Shown in pieces: positions 1-9,900 of a DNA stretch of 22,115 nt. A model generated the notes under the pieces. It was not told the origin of the DNA, searched no databases, and saw only the letters and a list, made by a program, of their open reading frames with translations. Location: assembly GCA_021784835.1 (NCBI GenBank), contig JAJYHI010000060.1, positions 1-22,115 of the forward strand, written 5' to 3'. The position numbers and the translations under genes were made by a program. The DNA comes from a bacterium. Its GTDB lineage: Bacteria; SZUA-79; Acidulodesulfobacterales; Acidulodesulfobacteraceae. Each line of letters begins with the position of its first letter. The stretch's first letter is position 1.

Positions 1-1895
1 TGTATAACGCCGGATGCTTCCAGTGCCATACGCTTACTGCGGGAGGAGTTACGTACGGCCCCGGAGCCCCATTCAACGACCCGTCAAGCCCGTATTATAT
101 CGCGCCGGACCTTTCGACCATCGGCAGCTATCTTAGTTCTAACGGACTTACAGTTGCGGTAAACGTTATGAATACCCAGCTTGCTTCGCTTCTTATCTCT
201 CCATTGACCTCAACCGAAGATTCAAACATAGTAACTTATTTAGGGTCATTAACCGCCGCCGCAACGCCGTCTATAGATACCACAAGCGGCTTGACCATAA
301 TGCAGTCAGCCGGATGCCTCGGATGCCATACTATAAACGGTAAGCCTGCCACGGGGTTTAGTATTCCCGGCGGCGTAGGCCCCGACCTTTCGACTATCGG
401 CAGTACGCTTGATTTTTACGCAATCGGTACTTATGTGGACAGCATGACCGGCGTTCCCGTTATGATATCCTTGTTCCTTAACAAAAATATTGCCTCGGTA
501 TTGGACGCGGGAGAACAGCAGTTGTATCCGCCTGATGAAACGGAAATAGAATCTTATCTTGAAAATCTACGGGGTCCTAACGGCGAGCCCTTATATGAGG
601 GCGCCTCTACGACTATGGTGCAATTACAGGAAACATGCCTGTTATGCCATTCCGCGTGGGGTTATAACGGTGTGACGAGTAGTTCCGGTTACGATGCTTA
701 CGGCTTGAGTATCGGACCTATTTTTAATGATATTGCGCCTATAGGCGGAAGTAATGCGGTCTATATGAATAATGAATATTTCAATACTAAATTGACGTTA
801 ACCCAAATAAATAATATCGTAAATCTAATCAATAATACTTTTGCTGCGGGAACATCAACTATCTCGCCCAATTTGGGCAACATTTGGTTGGCCTCGTGGG
901 ATGCAGGTGATGTATCAGAGCTAAATTCATCCGGCGCTTTAATCGGCACTTACATCATGGAATACTACGGAAAGCCAGGTGCCATTGCAATCGATTCATC
1001 GGGCAACGTCTGGGTGACAAACAGGGGCAACGGCACTCCCGGCACTGTTTCAGGCCTCTACTCTAACGTTTCTAAGCTAAGCACATCCGGCGCTTTAATC
1101 GGCACTTACGCAGCGGGCAGTTATCCGGATCTAATTGCAATAGATTCATCGGGCAACGTCTGGGTGGGAAACGAGGGCAACGGCACTCCCGGCACTGCTT
1201 CAGGAGATACCAACGTGACAGAGCTAAATTCATCCGGCGCTATAATCGGCACTTACGCAGCGGGCAGTTATCCGGAATCCATTGCAATCGATTCATCGGG
1301 CAACGTCTGGGTGGCAAACGGGGGCAACGGCACTCCCGGCACTGCTTCAGGAGATAGCAACGTGACAGAGCTAAATTCATCCGGCGCTTTAATCGGCACT
1401 TACGCAGCGGGCAGTTATCCAAACGGCATTGCAATCGATTCATCGGGCAACGTCTGGGTGGCAAACGGGGGCAACGGCACTCCCGGCACTGCTTCAGGAG
1501 ATAGCAACGTGACAAAGCTAAATTCATCCGGCGCTTTAATCGGCACTTACGCAGCGGGCATTCATCCGGAATCCATTGCAATCGATTCATCGGGCAACGT
1601 CTGGGTGGGAAACGGGGGGTATGGGCAAAATGGAGGCGGCTCTATCACTAAGCTAAATTCATACGGCGCTACAATCGGCACTTACGCCGTAGCGGGCTTT
1701 TTGACGATCCCGGAATCCATTGCAATAGATTCATCGGGCAACGTCTGGGTGGCAAACTACTATAATGTTGTGGAGCTAAATTCATCCGGCGCTACAATCG
1801 GCACTTCCGCATATTATTATCCAAATGCCCTTGCAATCGAACTTTCGGGTAATAACGGAGAGTATTTTCCGTATAAGGGCCCCGAGTGGCCATAA
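1..1895 (+). CDS. Multihaem c-type cytochrome fused to a seven-blade Vgb/NHL-like beta-propeller (5' partial)
   Basis: The reading frame is open from base 3 of the window, so the true start lies upstream; the first ATG (168) is internal because a CXXCH haem motif lies before it. Three haem motifs are visible: CFQCH (15-29), CLGCH (315-329) and CLLCH (635-649), each opening a cytochrome c-like domain of about 100 residues. The first two domains share a PDLSTIGS segment and look duplicated. From about base 873 to the end run seven repeats built around SSGNVWVAN and LNSSGALIGTY, typical of Vgb-like or NHL propellers, ending in a short tail, GPEWP. Covalent haem attachment requires export, so the protein should be periplasmic or outside the cell. 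An electron-transfer role is inferred; the partner and propeller ligand are unknown. More haem domains may lie upstream. The repeat region has a GC-richer, more uniform codon use than the genes downstream. Confidence 0.85.
   Translation, partial: YNAGCFQCHTLTAGGVTYGPGAPFNDPSSPYYIAPDLSTIGSYLSSNGLTVAVNVMNTQLASLLISPLTSTEDSNIVTYLGSLTAAATPSIDTTSGLTIMQSAGCLGCHTINGKPATGFSIPGGVGPDLSTIGSTLDFYAIGTYVDSMTGVPVMISLFLNKNIASVLDAGEQQLYPPDETEIESYLENLRGPNGEPLYEGASTTMVQLQETCLLCHSAWGYNGVTSSSGYDAYGLSIGPIFNDIAPIGGSNAVYMNNEYFNTKLTLTQINNIVNLINNTFAAGTSTISPNLGNIWLASWDAGDVSELNSSGALIGTYIMEYYGKPGAIAIDSSGNVWVTNRGNGTPGTVSGLYSNVSKLSTSGALIGTYAAGSYPDLIAIDSSGNVWVGNEGNGTPGTASGDTNVTELNSSGAIIGTYAAGSYPESIAIDSSGNVWVANGGNGTPGTASGDSNVTELNSSGALIGTYAAGSYPNGIAIDSSGNVWVANGGNGTPGTASGDSNVTKLNSSGALIGTYAAGIHPESIAIDSSGNVWVGNGGYGQNGGGSITKLNSYGATIGTYAVAGFLTIPESIAIDSSGNVWVANYYNVVELNSSGATIGTSAYYYPNALAIELSGNNGEYFPYKGPEWP
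873..1859 (+). repeat. Seven in-frame propeller-blade repeats, central units 147 bp and nearly identical
   Basis: The codon for the Asp (or Glu) that opens each D-S-S-G-N-V-W-V motif falls at 993, 1143, 1290, 1437, 1584, 1728 and, degenerate, 1839, giving spacings of 150, 147, 147, 147, 144 and 111 bases. The LNSSGA.IGT strand occurs seven times, and GN(V/I)W seven times starting near 879, so seven blades are complete if the first and last strands close the ring. The central units are almost identical at DNA level, including silent positions, which indicates recent duplication or ongoing gene conversion rather than old divergence. Confidence 0.85.
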
Positions 1896-1912
1896 TTTTA
1901 AAAAAGGAGTCA

Positions 1913-1978
1913 GCAATTGTATTGTCTGCCAAGTAAAATATTTTCTTATGCAGATTAACATGCAGATAATACAGTTGC
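1913..1978 (+). other. Potential 17-bp RNA hairpin downstream of the cytochrome gene
   Basis: Bases 1913-1929 pair with 1962-1978 over 17 consecutive positions, two of them G-U (1917/1974 and 1924/1967), around a 32-base loop. As DNA the arms carry two mismatches; as + strand RNA the stem is unbroken, which suggests it acts in the transcript. The loop holds the palindrome aaaatatttt (1935-1944), and the 8-mer atgcagat occurs twice (1948-1955 and 1960-1967), the second copy overlapping the 3' arm. No T-run follows directly (the nearest is at 1995), so it is not a classic intrinsic terminator. It may stabilise the 3' end of the cytochrome mRNA. Confidence 0.5.
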
Positions 1979-2054
1979 ATTCCGCATTCTGCCGTTTTTA
2001 ATCATACCGTTTAATATTATAATGAACCAATAAATCAAGGCAGTAATTTTAAAA

Positions 2055-2082
2055 TTTTAATAGCCGCCGCCGGTTATTAAAA
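2055..2082. other. GC-capped hairpin upstream of ackA
   Basis: Arms ttttaata (2055-2062) and tattaaaa (2075-2082) are perfect complements, extended inward by gcc/ggt (one G-U) to 11 pairs around the hexaloop gccgcc. The sequence after the stem is A-rich on the + strand, so it does not look like a + strand intrinsic terminator. It could be a leader structure for ackA or a transcription-end element for the cytochrome gene. Confidence 0.35.
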
Positions 2083-2150
2083 AGGGATATATCGTTTTAT
2101 AAGTTTTGAAAAAGCATTGCTTTCTCAGTAAGACGATATGAATCAATATA

Positions 2151-3419
2151 ATGTCCGACGCTAAAAAGATAAAAATAATTTCGATAAATTGCGGCAGTTC
2201 TTCTATAAAATTTTCCGTTTTCGAATATCGCGGAGGACGGCGCGGGTATGAAAATATCGAAAAACAACGCGGATTATTAGAATTAAACAGGGTATTGTCA
2301 TGTAAAATCGAGGAAATCGGAACAGAATTCGGTTATTTTTATGTCTCAGGCAAAAATAAAAGCGAAAGCAAAGATTTAAATTTTAAAGACCACGGACAGG
2401 CGTTGTATTATATCGTTAAAAAAACCGGATTATTTGAAAACGGCGGAATAGATATAAATATAGCGGCGCACAGGTTTGTGCACGGCGGAAAATATTACCG
2501 GAAGCCTTTGGCGGTATCAGGCGGCGATATAAAAAAATTATCGGAGTTAAACGCGCTCGCGCCTCTCCACAATCCCTTAAATCTAAAAGGGCTCGAAATT
2601 ATAAAGGAAATATTGCCCGAAGCCCTGCAGGTCTGCGTTTTCGATACCGCTTTCCACGGCTCTATCCCTCTTTACGCAAAGCTGTATCCTATTCCCATAG
2701 ATTATTATTTCAAGTACGATATCGGGAAATATGGATTTCACGGCATATCTTATTCGTTTATAAGCAATATTTTTAAAATCGCCGGAAAAAAATTTAAAAG
2801 ATTAATAGTGTGCCATCTCGGCAACGGGGCAAGCATTTGCGCGATAAAAAACGGAATATCCATAGACACGTCGATGGGTTATACGCCTCTCGAAGGGCTT
2901 ATGATGGGAACGAGGTCCGGTAATATAGACCCGGCGCTTCCTTTTATATTAAAAGAAAAACTTGATGCCGCCGAAGGAGAGGTTTACGATATATTGAACA
3001 AAAAAAGCGGGCTTCTGGGCATATCGAAAAAGACGTACGATTTTAAGGAATTAATTAAGCGTAAAGACAAATATTCAAAACTTGCCTTAAAAATGTATAT
3101 TTACAGAATAATAAAATTTATAGGGCAGTACGCGGCTTCCCTGAACGGATTGGATGCTCTCGTTTTTACCGGAGGCATAGGCGAAAATTCCGACGTTTTG
3201 AGAAAAGAGGTATGCGCGGGACTGTCTTATCTGGGCGTAAAGATAGATGGAAAAAAGAACGAATCTGCCGCAAAATATTTTCAGGCATATAATCCTTTCG
3301 GCAGAATTAAAGTTGCCGGCTCTATTAAGCGGGTCGGAACCGGCGCCGTACCTGTGTTCGCGGTGCATACCGACGAAGAGATTCAAATAGCGTATGAAGC
3401 CTTAAATTTTGCCGCTTAG
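2151..3419 (+). CDS. ackA: Acetate kinase
   Basis: Interconverts acetate plus ATP and acetyl phosphate plus ADP in the cytoplasm, for substrate-level ATP synthesis or acetate activation. The 422 residues are slightly longer than the usual 400 or so. Family motifs appear in order: SINCGSSSIKF near the N-terminus, HRFVHGG (Arg108), APLHNPLN, VFDTAFHG (Asp165), YGFHGIS, HLGNGAS, DTSMGYTPLEGLMMGTRSG, TGGIGEN and a TDEE segment near 407-410 where the Mg-binding Glu is expected. The start at 2151 puts the first beta-strand at the normal distance but has no clear Shine-Dalgarno. An out-of-frame ATG at 2138 opens an 8-codon ORF ending at 2164, across this start, so translational coupling is possible. 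No phosphotransacetylase gene is adjacent. The next gene starts 3 bases after the stop, so the two are probably cotranscribed. Confidence 0.95.
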   Translation: MSDAKKIKIISINCGSSSIKFSVFEYRGGRRGYENIEKQRGLLELNRVLSCKIEEIGTEFGYFYVSGKNKSESKDLNFKDHGQALYYIVKKTGLFENGGIDINIAAHRFVHGGKYYRKPLAVSGGDIKKLSELNALAPLHNPLNLKGLEIIKEILPEALQVCVFDTAFHGSIPLYAKLYPIPIDYYFKYDIGKYGFHGISYSFISNIFKIAGKKFKRLIVCHLGNGASICAIKNGISIDTSMGYTPLEGLMMGTRSGNIDPALPFILKEKLDAAEGEVYDILNKKSGLLGISKKTYDFKELIKRKDKYSKLALKMYIYRIIKFIGQYAASLNGLDALVFTGGIGENSDVLRKEVCAGLSYLGVKIDGKKNESAAKYFQAYNPFGRIKVAGSIKRVGTGAVPVFAVHTDEEIQIAYEALNFAA

Positions 3420-3422
3420 ATT

Positions 3423-6400
3423 ATGGATAATACTCCTAAAAAAGACTCTGAACTTGTTTTCCCGCATATTTTCCGGCTGTCCGCATCCGCAGGAAGCGGA
3501 AAAACCCGCAATCTTTCGCAGAGGTATGCGCAGTTTCTGCTATCCTCCCGCATAAAAGCGCGCGGCGGCGCGGCGGCAAGCGGCCTAAACGGCATTATGG
3601 CGATTACATTTACCAATAAAGCCGTTAACGAGATGAAAGAGCGTATATTGTCGCTATTGAAATCAATCGCTTTAGGCAAAGAAAGCGAACTGAAACAAAT
3701 AAAATCGGTTTTGGATTTATCGGAAGAGGACGACGGCGCCGTCGAAAACAGGGCGGCCGCATTAGTCGATAATATAATAAAGAATTATACCGATTTTAAT
3801 ATTAAAACTATAGACAGTTTTCTATTGGACATATTAACCGCCTCCCTGCTGGAAACGGATATAAAACCTAAGTTCGAAATAGCGGCGAATCAACTCTCCT
3901 ACATAGATTTTTCGATAGACAGCCTTCTTTCCTCGGCAAACGAAAACGAAAAAATTAGAAAAATGTTTCTCGGCTTTATTAAAAACTATGCTTCCATAGA
4001 AGGTAAAACCGGTTTTAATCCCCGTTACGCCGTTACCGAAACCGTCAGGGAATTAAGGTATATAGAAAATAACGCCGGAAAATATTTCGGCATTGCGGAA
4101 AACGACGATTTTATAGAAGAATCGCATAAAAATATAGAAAATTTACTTAATAAAATCGCGCGGGGTTATTCTTCGTCTCTGCCTGAAAACCTCTCGGAAT
4201 ACGGAGGGCTTCTTGGAGATTTAGGCAATGAAATAAATAAGCTCTCCGGCATAAAATTAAATAAAACGTTTCAGAAAGGGCTGTATAAAATCGCAAAAAG
4301 GGATTTTACGTCTTCATATTGGAAGAAAAAGGATGTTAAAGACATCCTTGCGGGCATTAAGGGCGGCGGCGGCGTTGAAACGTTTGCCGGCGCGCAGAGT
4401 ATTTGGGACGATATAAGAAATACCGTTAAAGACATAGTTTTGTCCGCCGGAAGGGTAAAATTATATCCGTATATCGAAATACTGAGGGAATGCAGAAAAA
4501 TAATGGCGGAAAAATCAAAAAACGACGGAGTTATATTTATAGACGAACTGAAAATAAAAGTAAACGATTTAATAAAAAACGACAAAGTTCCAGATATATA
4601 TTTTAATATCGGAGAGCAGATATATCATTATCTTATAGACGAATTTCAGGACACGGACAGGCTTCAATGGGACAACCTGAAGGCATTAATAGAAAACAGC
4701 ATTTCCAACGGAGGCTCTTTTTTTTATGTAGGCGATAAAAAGCAGTCCATTTACAGGTTTAAAGGAGGCGACGCCGACCTGTTCGACGACGCGGCGGACG
4801 GTTTTCGTAATAATAATATATTATCCGGAGGCGGCTTTTACAGCGAAAACCTTAAATATAATTTCCGTTCGGAAAAATTGCTCGTGGACTTTTTTAATAA
4901 AACTTTCGAACCCGGCAATCTTATAGGAAAATTGTTATATAAAAATAAAAACGGGAGTTTTTCGGCGGTAGAAGACGCTTATAATAAAAAAACGGCGGAA
5001 CTTATATATAAGATTTACGAAAATAACGCGCAATCGGTTAATAAAGAACATATTAAATCTAAAGGCGAAGAATTAAGGGGATATATTTACATAGAACGAT
5101 TTTCGGCAGACAGCCGTTACGGCGCGGAAAGCCTTAACGAAGACGCCTGCTATAACGGCGATGCCTCATTTACCTCAGAATTGCCGGAGACGGACGGGGG
5201 CGCGTACGCCGGAACGGCTGCCGGAGACGGCGCTGGCGCCGAAATCGGCGGCGATATTAAAAAATTAGCTTTAAGCAAAGCCGTCTCAATCGTAAATGAA
5301 TTGATAGAGCGTAATTGCGCTTTGGGCGATATAGCAATTTTAACCCGCACCAATAAAGATTCGACGGATGTCGTCCTTAAGCTAAAAGAAGAAAAAATAT
5401 CCGTAAAATCCGAACAAAGCGCCGATATCAGAAATAACCGCTTAATAAAAGAAACCGTTTCCTTTATAAAATTTCTTAATAATCCAGCCGATAATCTGTC
5501 GTTTATTAATTTTATTTCCGGAGATATTTTTTCATCCGCCGTTCAATCCCGTTTAAATCCAGAATTAAAAACAGAAATAAATAATTTTATATTGAAAAGC
5601 AGAAACGAAGATTTTATTTACCTTAAATTTAAGAAATGGAAGCCGTCAAGTTTAAATTATACCGGTTTGGATTTATGGGAGGGTTTTATTTCCGAACTTT
5701 TTAACGGCGCCGGATTTTATCCCGTTTACGATACTTTATGTAAATTTTACAAAAAGTTCGATATCTATAAAAATTTCGATAAAGGCGCCGGATTTTTTAT
5801 GCGTTTGATTGAACTTGCAAAAGACTGGGAGCTGAAAGGCGAAAACGGCTTAGATATGTTTATAGACTTTTTTGAGGATTTAAGGCAGGACGCGGAACAA
5901 TTTTTAATAGAAAGGGGTCAAACAGACGGCGTAAACGTGTTGACCATGCATAAGGCTAAGGGGCTTCAATTTCCCGTCGTAATAATTCCATATTCCGCGA
6001 TTAAAACGGTTCCCGTAAACAAAATAGCCGCGGTATGCGTCGGCGGCGAGATGTGCCTGTACTATACGAATAAAAACGAGCAGGAATTTTTATACGGCAT
6101 CGACGAGGGCATAGATGAAGTGAGAGCATATATTCACGAAAAATCGATGAATTTTATAGACGAATTAAATCTTTTTTACGTTTCTTTAACGCGGGCAAAG
6201 TCGGAAATTTATATTATAATTCCTCCAAAAATTGGAGCCGATAAAAACATATTGTCCGCCCTTTTTTTTGACGAAAAATCCGGCGCCTGCGTATGGGAAT
6301 CAGGAGAGAAAAGAAGAAACTTGGCCGGCGCTTCCGCTTCCGGCTTAGGCGGAGCAACCGCAATAAACTTTTTTGGAGGCGGTAGCGGCGAAAAATATAA

Positions 6401-6971
6401 AAACTACGGATGGAAGAGCCGTTTATTCGGGGCCGCAAAAAAGGAAGATATAGCGCAGATTTTAGACGGAAGCAGGCGTAAAGGATTATTAAAAGGAAAC
6501 TTTCTGCATTTTATACTGTCAAAAATAGATTTTTTAAAAAAGGACGGATTTATAAGCGAATTAGAAAAAATAATTTTAAACGCCGCAAACATATTTTCCT
6601 CCCAGCCTCCTGATTTTAAATTTGATGCGGAAAGCGTCATGAAAGAACTTTTATGCCTGTTAGATATCGACGAAGTTAAAAATTGGTTTTTTATAAGCGA
6701 AGGCGATAAAAACATAATAAATTTTAACGAAAAAGAAATAGCCGACAGTTCGGGGGAACTTAAAAGAATAGACAGAATCGTAATATCCAGAAAAGAAATA
6801 GCCGTTATAGATTATAAAACCGGTTTTCCGGACGACGCCGAAATGCTTAAACACAAAAGACAGGTTAGCGAATATATAGATTTAGTTTCGGGAACGGGTA
6901 TTTATTCCGGCATGAATATCTCCGGCTATATACTATATACCGATAAAAAAGAAGTCAGGAAAGTCCGATGA
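3423..6971 (+). CDS. addA: AddA/RecB-type UvrD-family helicase-nuclease
   Basis: Probable helicase-nuclease subunit for resection of double-strand breaks before RecA loading. Superfamily 1 motifs appear in order: Walker A AGSGKT (about 23-28), ITFTNKAVNEMK (about 62-73), Walker B IDEFQDT (405-411), GDKKQSIYRF (437-446), NFRS (480-483), TMHKAKGLQFP (about 841-851) and SLTRAK (921-926). The C-terminus carries a RecB-family nuclease: GNFLHFIL (His1029), Asp1117 and the IDYKTG motif (Asp1130, Lys1132). The 1182 residues match AddA-like proteins. A segment near residues 563-610, rich in Gly, Ala and acidic residues, looks like a linker insertion before the 2B-like region. There is no Shine-Dalgarno; translation is probably coupled to ackA, which ends 3 bases earlier. 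The stop overlaps the start of addB. RecB is the alternative name, but the AddB-like partner favours AddA. Confidence 0.9.
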   Translation: MDNTPKKDSELVFPHIFRLSASAGSGKTRNLSQRYAQFLLSSRIKARGGAAASGLNGIMAITFTNKAVNEMKERILSLLKSIALGKESELKQIKSVLDLSEEDDGAVENRAAALVDNIIKNYTDFNIKTIDSFLLDILTASLLETDIKPKFEIAANQLSYIDFSIDSLLSSANENEKIRKMFLGFIKNYASIEGKTGFNPRYAVTETVRELRYIENNAGKYFGIAENDDFIEESHKNIENLLNKIARGYSSSLPENLSEYGGLLGDLGNEINKLSGIKLNKTFQKGLYKIAKRDFTSSYWKKKDVKDILAGIKGGGGVETFAGAQSIWDDIRNTVKDIVLSAGRVKLYPYIEILRECRKIMAEKSKNDGVIFIDELKIKVNDLIKNDKVPDIYFNIGEQIYHYLIDEFQDTDRLQWDNLKALIENSISNGGSFFYVGDKKQSIYRFKGGDADLFDDAADGFRNNNILSGGGFYSENLKYNFRSEKLLVDFFNKTFEPGNLIGKLLYKNKNGSFSAVEDAYNKKTAELIYKIYENNAQSVNKEHIKSKGEELRGYIYIERFSADSRYGAESLNEDACYNGDASFTSELPETDGGAYAGTAAGDGAGAEIGGDIKKLALSKAVSIVNELIERNCALGDIAILTRTNKDSTDVVLKLKEEKISVKSEQSADIRNNRLIKETVSFIKFLNNPADNLSFINFISGDIFSSAVQSRLNPELKTEINNFILKSRNEDFIYLKFKKWKPSSLNYTGLDLWEGFISELFNGAGFYPVYDTLCKFYKKFDIYKNFDKGAGFFMRLIELAKDWELKGENGLDMFIDFFEDLRQDAEQFLIERGQTDGVNVLTMHKAKGLQFPVVIIPYSAIKTVPVNKIAAVCVGGEMCLYYTNKNEQEFLYGIDEGIDEVRAYIHEKSMNFIDELNLFYVSLTRAKSEIYIIIPPKIGADKNILSALFFDEKSGACVWESGEKRRNLAGASASGLGGATAINFFGGGSGEKYKNYGWKSRLFGAAKKEDIAQILDGSRRKGLLKGNFLHFILSKIDFLKKDGFISELEKIILNAANIFSSQPPDFKFDAESVMKELLCLLDIDEVKNWFFISEGDKNIINFNEKEIADSSGELKRIDRIVISRKEIAVIDYKTGFPDDAEMLKHKRQVSEYIDLVSGTGIYSGMNISGYILYTDKKEVRKVR

Positions 6972-9900
6972 AAATACATGTTCTTCCATATGACGATTCC
7001 CTTCCCGGATACATGGCGGATAAACTTGCCGCCTCTAAGGACAAAAGCGGAACGGATAAAGATTTTTCAAATTATGCCGTCGTGTTTCCGGGGAAGAGGC
7101 CGGCTCTTTATCTGAGGCATATTCTTGCCGAAAAGCTCGGCTCGCCTTTTTATCCGCCGGCTGTTTTTTCGGTCGATGAATTCGTAAGGTTTATTGCCGA
7201 TAAAAACGGAGGGGCAAAAAACGAAATAGACGATTCAAACGCATCGTGGCTTTTATACTGCGCGTTAAAAGACATATGCAAAGACCCCGCCGAATTAAAA
7301 TTTATTAAAGAAGCCGAAAGATTCGAAGATTTTTTTTCGTGGGGGATACTCATATATAATGCGATTAACGAACTTGATGCAGGGTTGATAAAAAATGAAA
7401 GCATTAAAAGCGTTAAGTCTTTTAATTTCGATTATATACCCGAAAGCATAAGTAAATTTTATAGTTATTTTCCGGACTTAAGAGATAAATTTCACGCAAA
7501 GATTAGAGAAAAAAATCTAACCACGCCCGGTTTAAATTACTTAGACGCTTCGGATTTTTTTAAAAATAACGGAAAGCCTTTAATTATCGAAAAATTAGGG
7601 GAATTCGAAAAGATATATTTTGCGGGCATATCTTTTCCTTCAAAAGGAGAGGCTTATATTATCAGGACGTTGGCAGATGCCGGTATCGCCGAATTATATA
7701 CTCAGGCGGATTCGTCAAGCGCCGGAGAACAGTTTAAAAATTTTTCGAATAATGAAACGGAAATAATTTATATAAAAGCAGACGGAACAGATTTAAAAAA
7801 TTCCGGCGCGCCGACGCAGGAGCCGGCATTTTATTTTTACGAAAGCGGGGATACCCACTCCGGTTTGCTTGCTTGCGGCAAGGCGCTTGCCGGCGGCGTT
7901 TTTAATCCGGAAAAAACGGCCGTAATTTTGCCCGACGCCGGCACACTGGTGCCGTTTCTTTATCATGTAATGGACGACGCCGGCATCGATTATAATATAA
8001 CGATGGGATATCCGGTAAAAAGAACCCCGTTTTATTCTCTTATAACGTCGATATTTTCCGCTCAGGAATCCGTTAAGCCTCTGATAACCGCATATGCATA
8101 TGACGGAGGCGCCCGCGGCAAAGAAAAAAATAAAGGCGCGCCGGTTTGCGGATATTCGGCAAAGGCATATTTAAACCTGATAAAACACCCCTATATTAAA
8201 ACATTGAGAGGCATAGAAACCATATCCGCAATAAACGCCATAGAAAAGCGCATAGTAAAAAACGGAGACTCTTTAATAAGCCCTAAAAATGTGGAAAGCT
8301 ATTATCTGAAAGACATAGATAAGGATAGCGCAGATGTTATAAAATTAATCCATAAATATTTTTTTGAAAATTTTGAACGCCCAAAAATAACAGTAAATGA
8401 TTTTGCCGTTAATTTTTTAGAAATTATCCGATTCATAATTAAATTAAATAAGGGGATTTTTACATACGAATTTTCTCCGGAATTTATCAAAAAAATAATC
8501 GAAGCCGTAAATTTATTTCAGGAGGCATATTTCAAAGACGAATTATTTGAAAAAAAATCCGTATTCAGGCTGTTTAAATATTTTTTAGATAACGAATCCG
8601 TCGCATTTAACGGAATTCCGCTGAAAGGAATGCAGATAATGGGGATATTGGAAACCCGCGTTTTAAAATTCGACAGGGTCGTAATTTTTGACGCCGACGA
8701 AGATATCTTGCCGCCCGTAAAAAAGTTCGACCCTATATTGCCGCATGCGGTAAGAAAGAAAATAGGACTGCTAACGTACAGCGACCGCGAGGCTATATAT
8801 CGTTATCATTTCAGGAGGCTGATACTCGGTTCTAAGGAAGCCCATATAGTTTATATAAAAAACAACAAGCGGATAAGGAGCAGATTTATAGAAGAAATTA
8901 TATGGGAAAACGAAAAAAAAACAAAAACGTTCGATATCGAAAAAAAAATAATATCTTTAGGCTTTAAAGCCGAAATGCCAGAGGCGGGGTATAATCTTTC
9001 AAAACGGGGAGCCCGAAAAACCGGCGAAACCTTAAAAATAATAGGCGAATCGATTAACAGGCTGTCGGCATCGGCGATAAACGCGTATCTTAACTGTCCT
9101 ATGCAGTTTTATTATAAATATGCGGCTATGCTCAAAGAAGCCGAGGTTTTGAAGAAAGGGATGGGCGCCGATAAAACCGGAATATTTGTCCATAACGTCC
9201 TAAAAATATTTTATGAGGGAATTAAGAAAAAAAGTTTAGATATTAACCGGCTTTTAGAAGACGACGCGTATCTTCATTCGGAAACGGTTAGGGCCATAGA
9301 AGATATGAACAATATGTCCGAAATAGAATTAGATGCGGATAACGGAGAATATTTCCTCGTAAAAGAATCGGCAAAAAAAATACTGCATAATTTTATTAAA
9401 AATGATTTAAAAAGCAGTAATTCAGATAATAGCGGGGGGGATTGGCAAATTTTAGGCATAGAAGAATCAAAGGAAGCTGTTTTTAAAACGGACGCCGGAG
9501 AAGAAGGGACGCAAAAAGAAATAACGCTTTACGGCAAAATAGACAGAATAGACGGATACGCCCGTGAAGGCAGGGTCGTGAACGCGACGATTATCGACTA
9601 TAAGACCGGCGCGTCATCTTTGATGCCGGATATAAGTAGAATTTTAGAAAATGCGGGCAAAGGGCTTTCTCCTTTAAAAGACAGAATTCAGATGAAAAAA
9701 ATAATAAAATCCTTTCAGCTCCCGGTCTATATATATCTGCTTAAAAATGAAAAGAATGAAAGCGGACGGGATAAATATGATTACGATAATATAGACGCAT
9801 GTTTGAGCTTAACGGGAAAAAGCGATGGCAATGCCGCCGGCGGCTGCGGAAACAGGCTGTATTTAATAAACGGCAAAATAAAAAAAGATAATGTTGCCGG

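Noticed and set aside
168..170. ATG at 168 as the start of the cytochrome gene
   Set aside because: The frame continues to the window edge and contains a CXXCH haem motif upstream, so this Met is internal.
1240..1590. 116-codon minus-strand ORF with repeated Arg/Cys-rich units
   Set aside because: It is the antisense shadow of the propeller repeats; its repetition simply mirrors the + strand blades.
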